A DNA stretch of 5,811 bases from Caulobacter sp. (GTDB lineage: Bacteria; Pseudomonadota; Alphaproteobacteria; Caulobacterales; Caulobacteraceae), in contig JACMOF010000301.1 of assembly GCA_014378155.1 (NCBI GenBank), positions 1-5,811 of the forward strand, written 5' to 3'. Position 1 is the first letter of the stretch. Every line of letters begins with the position of its first letter. Position numbers and translations under genes: made by a program. Shown in pieces: positions 1-3,943 of this stretch. The notes under the pieces are model-generated. The model had not been told where the DNA came from, made no database searches, and was given only the letters and a program-made list of their open reading frames with translations.

Positions 1-98
1 CCGGGGTGATCGGTGGCGGTTATGACGCCGACATCGATCGTTTGGCGCATCGTCACGCCCTTCTCCACCGGGCGGCCCGAGAGGCTCTGAAAGCCTGA
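1..98 (+). CDS. Histone deacetylase family protein, C-terminal fragment (partial)
   Basis: Only the last 31 or so residues are in the window; the gene begins upstream. Reading from base 3, the frame gives a glycine-rich GGGYDADID segment followed by a basic/aliphatic helix (LAHRHALLHRAA), and ends at TGA 96-98. A GGGY/GGYD turn followed by a terminal helix with an HALLxRAA-like sequence is how bacterial class II/IV histone-deacetylase-like (AcuC/acetylpolyamine amidohydrolase superfamily) proteins usually end. These are zinc-dependent deacetylases acting on acyl-lysine or acyl-polyamine substrates. The zinc ligands lie outside the window, so activity cannot be judged. It is convergent with the small gene at 135-233. 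The 36 bp between them contain only a 4-bp GGGC/GCCC hairpin (101-112), too weak to call a terminator. The assignment rests on recall of the family tail. Confidence 0.7.
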   Translation, partial: GVIGGGYDADIDRLAHRHALLHRAAREALKA

Positions 99-134
99 AG
101 GGGCGCTTGCCCGGTGGAGCTAAGCGGCGATCAT

Positions 135-233
135 TCAGAAGCTCGTGGAGATGGAGCCAGCGATCACGACGAGGGGCAGAAGGGCCAGGATCAGGCTGGC
201 GAAAGCGGACACGCTGTTGGTCGAGAAGGTCAT
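135..233 (-). CDS. Small single-pass membrane protein (32 aa)
   Basis: This short frame runs from ATG (complement of 231-233) to TGA (complement of 135-137). The peptide has a short polar N-terminus (MTFSTNSV), one continuous hydrophobic stretch at about residues 8-26 rich in Ala/Leu/Val/Ile with a central proline, and a Ser/Thr-rich tail. That fits one membrane-spanning helix or a very short secreted peptide. Nearly every codon ends in C or G, as in the neighbouring real genes, and an AGGGA Shine-Dalgarno-like sequence lies about 9-10 bases before the ATG. Together these argue for a real gene rather than chance. No family is recognised. It is separated from the DUF2256 gene by 134 bp, so it may have its own promoter. 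No function is claimed; small membrane peptides often modulate larger membrane proteins, but nothing here identifies a partner. Confidence 0.6.
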   Translation of the reverse strand: MTFSTNSVSAFASLILALLPLVVIAGSISTSF

Positions 234-367
234 GGTCTTGGTTCCCTGAAAGGTCCGGCGCGACGACCGCGTCCGGTGATCAGGGGTATAGGCGCGGCGG
301 ATGGTGCACACCCGTTACCTTTGCTTCATGAAGCGCTTTTAAGAAACGTTGATGCAGATAATCGGCA
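234..367. other. Intergenic region 5' of the small membrane gene, with a 12-bp perfect palindrome
   Basis: This non-coding stretch is locally AT-richer than its surroundings (about 310-367). It contains the perfect palindrome GCTTCATGAAGC at 323-334, immediately overlapped by a second palindrome AAGCGCTT (331-338) and followed by TTTTAAG. It lies 34 bp downstream of the DUF2256 stop and 90 bp upstream of the small gene's start. It could be an operator for the small gene or part of a transcription end. The palindrome has little loop and no convincing U-tract on the minus strand, so a canonical terminator is not supported. A possible -10-like CTATACC lies on the minus strand near 286-292, without a recognisable -35. 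Confidence 0.3.
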
Positions 368-538
368 TTACAAAGGTGTAATCTTATTGGCACGGCACTT
401 ATCGGAGCAATATTTTACCTCGTCCCAGACCCGCTCCCATTTGCGTCGCCAGGTGAAGGGCCGTTTGCAGGTCACGCACACCTTGGTCGGCAAGTCGCCC
501 TTGCGCGTCACAGTCCCGCGATTGACGTGGCGAGCCAT
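368..538 (-). CDS. DUF2256 family zinc-ribbon microprotein (56 aa)
   Basis: Start is ATG (complement of 536-538) and stop is TAA (complement of 368-370). The 56-residue product carries the signature KGDLPTK (13-19), a first cysteine pair C21-x2-C24, the aromatic-basic core [19 protein letters not shown] (26-44), and a second pair C44-x3-C48. This matches the DUF2256 (COG4338) family, whose members are typically 40-60 residues and whose function is not known. The four cysteines suggest a bound zinc ion, and the many Arg/Lys/Trp residues suggest nucleic-acid or protein contact; both are inferences. It begins only 9 bp after the stop of the upstream thioesterase gene and is the third gene of that operon. 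A GAGGA sequence lies about 15 bases before the ATG, farther than ideal, so translation may depend on coupling to the upstream gene. Its 3' end uses more AT-rich codons (NKITPL) than its neighbours. Confidence 0.88.
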   Translation of the reverse strand: MARHVNRGTVTRKGDLPTKVCVTCKRPFTWRRKWERVWDEVKYCSDKCRANKITPL

Positions 539-547
539 GGCGGAGAG

Positions 548-967
548 TCAGTCCTCGGCCGAGGTCAGCAGGAAATGACCGCGCAGGGCGGCGATCGGCG
601 CGGCCCGTTGCTCCTGCCACGCCTCGACATGGACATTGGCGATCCGGCGGCCGACCTTCTTGATCTGAGCGCGGGCGAAGGTGGTCAGGGGCCGGCCCGA
701 GCGTAGATATTCGATCGACACGTCGATGGTGCGCGGCTGGCGCTTCAGCGGCTCGGCCACCGACAGCTGGGCCAGGGCGGTCATCTCCATGAAGGCGCCC
801 AGCACACCGCCGTGGATGGCCGGCAGCATCGGATTGCCGACGATGTGGTCGGAGAACGGCAGGATGGCGGTCATCTCGTCGCCGGCCAGCTCGGCGCGCA
901 TGCCGATGAAGCGGGCATAGGGGATCGAGCCGAGCATGGCGATCAGGCGGGTGTCGGCGTCGCTCAT
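548..967 (-). CDS. PaaI-type hotdog-fold acyl-CoA thioesterase (139 aa)
   Basis: PaaI/Them2-like hotdog proteins hydrolyse the thioester of acyl- or aryl-acyl-CoA in the cytoplasm, usually as tetramers. This 139-residue protein has the usual length and layout. An N-terminal strand region is followed by the GNP loop with N45, the HGGV motif at 52-55 that starts the central 'sausage' helix (GGVLGAFMEMTALAQL), and the strand TIDVSIEYLRSGR (roughly 80-92). The acidic residue nine positions after the motif histidine is Glu (E61) rather than the Asp usual in PaaI. Glu at this place is known from the Arthrobacter-type 4-hydroxybenzoyl-CoA thioesterases, so activity is plausible. Its ATG overlaps the TGA of the upstream thioesterase gene by 4 bp (ATGA), with GGAG about 8 bases before the start, so the two are translationally coupled. 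The substrate is unknown. Confidence 0.88.
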   Translation of the reverse strand: MSDADTRLIAMLGSIPYARFIGMRAELAGDEMTAILPFSDHIVGNPMLPAIHGGVLGAFMEMTALAQLSVAEPLKRQPRTIDVSIEYLRSGRPLTTFARAQIKKVGRRIANVHVEAWQEQRAAPIAALRGHFLLTSAED

Positions 968-1464
968 TGGGCCGACTCCGCCTTGTCGCGCGGCGGCTTG
1001 AAATTGGCCCCCGGCTTCTTGCCGGCGCTGGAATCGAGCATGAAGGCGGCCTGGGCGGCGGCGATCGGGTCGTCGGGGTCGTCTTCATAGGCCACGGCCC
1101 GGACGAAGGCGACCGAGCGGGTCACCTTGTAGCAATGGGCCCGGGCCAGCACGTCGCGTCCCGGCTGGGCGGGTCGCATGTAATCGATGCGCAGGTCCAG
1201 GGTGGCGATCGAGGTCCATTCGGTCAGGGCCGCGTGCACCGCTTGGCCGCTGGCGTGGTCCAGCAGGGTGGTGACCACACCGCCGGCAATGACGCCGGTT
1301 TCCGGGTCGCCGACGATCTCGGGCCGGTAGGGAACCTTGAGGATCGCCACCGCCTCGCCGATCTCCAGGGTCTGGAAGCCCAGGGCCCGGGCCTGGGGGC
1401 TGCCCTCGTTCATGGTGTTGGCGATCAGCCGGTGCTGGTCGGCGGAACTGAAATCATTGCTCAT
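964..1464 (-). CDS. PaaI-type hotdog-fold thioesterase paralogue with AGG in place of HGG (166 aa)
   Basis: First gene of the minus-strand operon. The 166-residue product has the hotdog pattern: strand VAILKVPYRPEIVGDPETG (39-57), central helix GGVVTTLLDHASGQAV (61-76) and strand IATLDLRIDYMRPAQPGRD. The helix-start motif reads IAGGV, so the conserved His is Ala60, and the loop Asn is Asp53, while the acidic residue at +9 is the canonical Asp69. In well-studied PaaI/Them2 enzymes the Asp is catalytic and the HGG region positions the thioester. The protein may therefore be an active variant subclass or one half of a heteromer with its 4-bp-overlapping neighbour. A charged, low-complexity C-terminal tail (about 145-166, Lys/Pro/Ala/Glu) extends beyond the fold. 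The start has no Shine-Dalgarno sequence, but a GCTATAAAC box lies 8 bases upstream, consistent with a leaderless or nearly leaderless mRNA. Confidence 0.85.
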   Translation of the reverse strand: MSNDFSSADQHRLIANTMNEGSPQARALGFQTLEIGEAVAILKVPYRPEIVGDPETGVIAGGVVTTLLDHASGQAVHAALTEWTSIATLDLRIDYMRPAQPGRDVLARAHCYKVTRSVAFVRAVAYEDDPDDPIAAAQAAFMLDSSAGKKPGANFKPPRDKAESAQ

Positions 1465-1505
1465 GGGATAGGTTTATAGCCGGGCGCGTTCCCATATCCA
1501 CCGTG
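1465..1505. promoter_or_regulatory. Divergent promoter region between thioesterase operon and exonuclease gene
   Basis: Only about 41 bp separate the two divergent start codons, so both promoters must overlap here or lie inside the opposite gene. On the minus strand GCTATAAAC (complement of 1472-1480) resembles the -10 element described for Caulobacter housekeeping promoters (GCTANAWC). It lies 8 bases before the thioesterase ATG, so transcription would start at or a few bases before the start codon. A good -35 is not visible (the hexamer at 17-bp spacing matches poorly). On the plus strand CATATC (1493-1498) is a possible weak -10 just before the exonuclease start, and neither gene has a Shine-Dalgarno sequence. 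Confidence 0.35.
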
Positions 1506-2516
1506 ATGAAACCGCAAGACCTGCTCTGTCCGAGGCCCCACGGGCTCTACTGCCCGCCCGGAGACTTCTATATCGACCCCGTCCGCCCCGTGGACCGGGC
1601 GGTGATCACCCATGGCCACGCCGACCACGCCCGCGCCGGCCATGGCTCGGTCGCCGCGACGCCGGAGACCCTGGCGATCATGGCCGAACGCTATGGCGAG
1701 GACTTCGCCGCCAATCGCACGCCGATCGCCTATGGCGAAAGCTTCACTCACAACGGTGTCGAGGTGGGGCTGGTCCCCGCCGGCCACGTGCTGGGATCGG
1801 CCCAGGCGGTGGTCAAGTGGAAGGGCATGACCATCGTCGTCTCCGGCGACTACAAGCGCCGCCGCGACCTGACCTGCGCGGCCTTCGAGCCCGTGCCCTG
1901 CGACGTGTTCGTGACCGAGGCCACCTTCGGCCTGCCAGTGTTTCGCCATCCGGACGACCGGGGCGAGATCGCCGCCCTGCTGAAGTCGGTCGAGCAATTT
2001 CCCGAGCGCTCCCACCTGGTCGGCGCCTATGCCCTGGGCAAGGCCCAACGGGTGATCGCCCTGTTGCGCGAGGCGGGCTGGGACAAGACCATCCATGTCC
2101 ATGGCGCCCTGGAGCGGCTCAACCGTCTGTACGAACGCCACGGCGTCGATCTCGGACCCCTGGAGCCGGCCACCACGGGCGGCGCCAAGAAAGACTTCGC
2201 CGGAGCGATCATCATCGCCCCACCCTCGGCCCTGGCCGACCGCTGGTCGCGGCGATTTCCCGACCCGGTCGATTGTTTCGCCAGCGGCTGGATGCGTGTG
2301 CGGGCGAGGGCGCGCCAGCGCGGTGTCGAATTGCCGCTGATCATCTCCGACCATGCCGACTGGGACGAACTGACCGCCACCCTCGACGAGCTGCGCCCCG
2401 GCGAGGTGTGGATCACCCACGGCCGCGAGGAGGCCCTGGAGCGCTGGTGCGAGCTCGCGGGCATCCCGGCCCGGGCGCTGCGGCTGGTGGGCTATGACGA
2501 GGAAGAGGGGGAGTAA
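1506..2516 (+). CDS. DNA ligase-associated exonuclease, MBL-fold/beta-CASP nuclease (336 aa)
   Basis: Metal-dependent DNA nuclease of the metallo-beta-lactamase/beta-CASP superfamily (relatives of SNM1/Artemis and CPSF73), of the subfamily that accompanies bacterial ATP-dependent DNA ligases in a repair gene set. Visible motifs are the metal-binding HGHADH at 36-41 (motif 2), H94 in VPAGHVLGSAQ (motif 3), D115 in VVSGDYKRRRD (motif 4), the subfamily-typical TEATFGLPVFRHP beginning at residue 137, SDHADW around H283 and ITHGREE around H305. All metal ligands expected in this family appear intact, and 336 residues is the usual length. ATG 1506 is immediately preceded by an in-frame GTG (1503) that could serve as an alternative start; neither has a Shine-Dalgarno sequence. 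Its ligase partner lies 1.4 kb downstream on the same strand, separated by an inverted thioesterase gene and a membrane-protein gene. The last residues (YDEEEGE) are strongly acidic. Confidence 0.93.
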   Translation: MKPQDLLCPRPHGLYCPPGDFYIDPVRPVDRAVITHGHADHARAGHGSVAATPETLAIMAERYGEDFAANRTPIAYGESFTHNGVEVGLVPAGHVLGSAQAVVKWKGMTIVVSGDYKRRRDLTCAAFEPVPCDVFVTEATFGLPVFRHPDDRGEIAALLKSVEQFPERSHLVGAYALGKAQRVIALLREAGWDKTIHVHGALERLNRLYERHGVDLGPLEPATTGGAKKDFAGAIIIAPPSALADRWSRRFPDPVDCFASGWMRVRARARQRGVELPLIISDHADWDELTATLDELRPGEVWITHGREEALERWCELAGIPARALRLVGYDEEEGE

Positions 2517-2520
2517 ATTA

Positions 2521-2670
2521 CCCTTCTCCTCTTGCGGGAGAAAGGTGGCTGCCGAAGGCCGACGGATGAGGGGTCGCGCAGACGTCGACCACCGTACGCA
2601 GCGGCGATAACCTTCGACCCCCCACCCGACCCCGCTCCGTGGGGCCACTCTCTCCCGCAAGGGGAGCGGG
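2521..2670. repeat. Inverted pair of palindromic dispersed-repeat-like units between convergent genes
   Basis: The whole gap between the convergent exonuclease and thioesterase genes is filled by two diverged copies of one unit in opposite orientation: left arm about 2521-2576, right arm about 2615-2670, spacer of about 38 bp. The arms share the exact 11-mer CTTGCGGGAGA (2531-2541) and its complement (2651-2661), and similarity continues with mismatches and gaps to the GGGGTCG / CGACCCC inner ends. Each arm also folds alone: TTCTCC/GGAGAA (2524-2529 with 2537-2542) on the left and CTCCC/GGGAG (2652-2656 with 2662-2666) on the right. Units of this kind, with a 'CTCTCCCGCAAGGGGAG'-like hairpin, are common between genes in Caulobacteraceae and other alphaproteobacteria as far as I recall. 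The pair would form a long cruciform or RNA hairpin and probably ends both convergent transcripts, although no U-tract follows. Confidence 0.7.
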
Positions 2671-2673
2671 AAA

Positions 2674-3090
2674 TCACGACACCTTGAACGTCGCCCGCGC
2701 CCGCGCCACCGGCTTGCCATTCGCCGACACCGTCGCCTCGGCATAGCACAGGCTCTTGCCCGGCTTGATGAAGTCGGTGTCGAACACCAGCCATTGGCCA
2801 AGCTGGGCGGCCGCCAGATAGTCGAGCCCCAGCGAGACAGTGATCAGCCCGTTGCTGGGGATCTTCAGCCTGGCCAGCATTACCCCGCACGACAGGCCCA
2901 TGGCGTTGTCGGCCAGGGCGGCGATCAGGCCGCCGTGCGGACCGCCGCGCGAATTGGTGTGCGGCTCGCGCACCTCTACCGCCAACAGCCAGCGATCGTC
3001 GCGAATGTCGGCATAGATCGGCTCCCATGGCGTGGTCAGCGGGCTCTTGCGAGGATGCGGCGTGAACGGGTCGGGCGGCTGGAAGGTCAT
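2674..3090 (-). CDS. PaaI/Them2-type acyl-CoA thioesterase with canonical motif (138 aa)
   Basis: A third hotdog-fold thioesterase, not closely similar to the two upstream. All canonical residues are present: N46 in the loop HTNSRGG, HGG at 52-54 and D61 nine residues after the His, within the helix GGLIAALADNAMGLSCG. The strand pattern LITVSLGLDYLAAA follows, then the C-terminal YAEATVSANGKPVARARATFKV, the usual last strand pair of PaaI proteins. This makes it the most clearly catalytic of the three. The expected reaction is hydrolysis of an acyl- or aryl-acyl-CoA to free acid and CoA; the substrate is not readable from sequence. ATG (complement of 3088-3090) is supported by GGAG seven bases upstream. 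It is transcribed divergently from the membrane-protein gene at 3185, and its start lies 23 bp from a TetR-type operator, so it is probably regulated by an acyl-CoA-type signal. It sits inverted between exonuclease and ligase. Confidence 0.9.
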   Translation of the reverse strand: MTFQPPDPFTPHPRKSPLTTPWEPIYADIRDDRWLLAVEVREPHTNSRGGPHGGLIAALADNAMGLSCGVMLARLKIPSNGLITVSLGLDYLAAAQLGQWLVFDTDFIKPGKSLCYAEATVSANGKPVARARATFKVS

Positions 3091-3113
3091 GACCGGGCTC
3101 CGGGCTAGCCGGG

Positions 3114-3131
3114 TTCAAACAGATGTTTGAA
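3114..3131. promoter_or_regulatory. TetR-type operator, perfect 8-bp inverted repeat
   Basis: TTCAAACA (3114-3121) and TGTTTGAA (3124-3131) form a perfect inverted repeat with a 2-bp spacer, in the 94-bp divergent region between the thioesterase (start 3090) and the membrane-protein gene (start 3185). Length, spacing and symmetry are those of TetR-family operators. The inner CAAAC-N4-GTTTG resembles, from memory, the site reported for the fatty-acid regulator PsrA. No regulator gene is in the window, so the repressor would act in trans. The position suggests control of both divergent genes, and of the ligase if it is co-transcribed. Confidence 0.7.
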
Positions 3132-3184
3132 TCCTCCCCAACCCGCCTGACCGGGCTAGCGTCGCCGTGGACAGGGGGATGCGC

Positions 3185-3907
3185 ATGGGCAAGGCAAGCC
3201 GGCCGTTGAAACTCGACGCCGACAAGGTGGTCGCCACTCTCGACCATCTGCGCGTGCGGATCGCCGAGCGGTTCCCGGACTCGGGCCTGGCCGAGGTCAG
3301 CGCGCAATTGACCGCCACCGCCCGGGTCACCGCCCAGCGCGCCCACCGGCTCTCGCGACCGTATCTCTTCCTGCGCACCCTGGTGACGCTGATTGGCGTG
3401 GGGGCGCTCGGCCTGGAAGCGGCGCTGATCGCCCGCCTGGACTGGCTGGCCAGCCTGCGCGGCGCCAGCACCCTGACCCTGGCCCAAGGCCTGGAGCCTG
3501 CGGTCAATCTGGTGCTGCTGTCGGGCGCGGCGATCTGGTTCCTGCTGTCGCTGGAGGCCCGCTGGAAGCGCTCGCGGGTCCAGAAGGCCCTGCACGAGCT
3601 GCGGTCCTTCGCCCACGTCATCGACATGCATCAGCTGACCAAGGACCCCACCCTGGTGCTGGGCCCGCGCACCGCCTCCTCGCCCGCCCGCGAGATGAGC
3701 CGCTTCGAACTGGCCCGCTATCTCGACTACTGCGCCGAGATGCTGGCCCTGACCGCCAAGCTGGCGGCGCTCTATGCCGGCGAAAGCAACGACTCCATCG
3801 TCATCGCCGCCGTCAACGACATCGAGACCCTGGCCTCCGACCTGGGCCGCAAGATCTGGCAGAAGATCATGATCCTGGGTCAGCTGGACGAGACGCGGGC
3901 CGAGTAG
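3185..3907 (+). CDS. Conserved-looking membrane protein of unknown function, two TM segments (240 aa)
   Basis: No characterised family is recognised. The start chosen is ATG 3185, because AGGGGG (3173-3178) lies 6 bases upstream; GTG 3167 and ATG 3179 are in frame but worse placed. Layout: a soluble N-terminus (1-58) with a likely amphipathic helix DADKVVATLDHLRVRIAERF; two hydrophobic segments at about 61-83 and 103-123, the second flanked by basic residues (ARWKRSR) that suggest both ends face the cytoplasm; and a helical C-terminal domain of about 110 residues. The latter has conspicuous motifs HELRSFAHVIDMHQLTKDP (137-155), FELARYLDYCAEMLALTAKL (174-193) and DIETLASDLGRKIWQKI (212-228). 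These look like conserved blocks, and I recall similar uncharacterised proteins elsewhere, but cannot confirm it. The ligase gene starts 36 bp after its stop, so the two are probably co-transcribed. A SLATT-like 2-TM effector was considered, but the long C-terminal helical domain does not clearly fit. Confidence 0.85.
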   Translation: MGKASRPLKLDADKVVATLDHLRVRIAERFPDSGLAEVSAQLTATARVTAQRAHRLSRPYLFLRTLVTLIGVGALGLEAALIARLDWLASLRGASTLTLAQGLEPAVNLVLLSGAAIWFLLSLEARWKRSRVQKALHELRSFAHVIDMHQLTKDPTLVLGPRTASSPAREMSRFELARYLDYCAEMLALTAKLAALYAGESNDSIVIAAVNDIETLASDLGRKIWQKIMILGQLDETRAE

Positions 3908-3943
3908 GCTTGAACTTAAGCGCCAGAGCGACATTTCATTCCC

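Noticed and set aside
101..112. Terminator hairpin GGGC/GCCC after the deacetylase stop
   Set aside because: A 4-bp stem without a U-tract is expected by chance in DNA of this GC content.
114..578. 154-codon plus-strand frame
   Set aside because: It runs antisense to the small membrane gene and the DUF2256 gene, has low-complexity composition and no motif.
399..1088. 229-codon minus-strand frame spanning both thioesterase genes and part of the DUF2256 gene
   Set aside because: It is out of frame with three genes that have clear family motifs and coupled starts; the Arg/Pro-rich product is a shadow.
1461..2801. 446-codon open frame on the minus strand, antisense to the exonuclease
   Set aside because: The opposite strand encodes an intact MBL/beta-CASP nuclease with all metal motifs, and the antisense frame shows no recognisable domain.
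3167..3184. GTG upstream start for the membrane protein
   Set aside because: The Shine-Dalgarno AGGGGG lies inside this extension and is correctly spaced only for ATG 3185.
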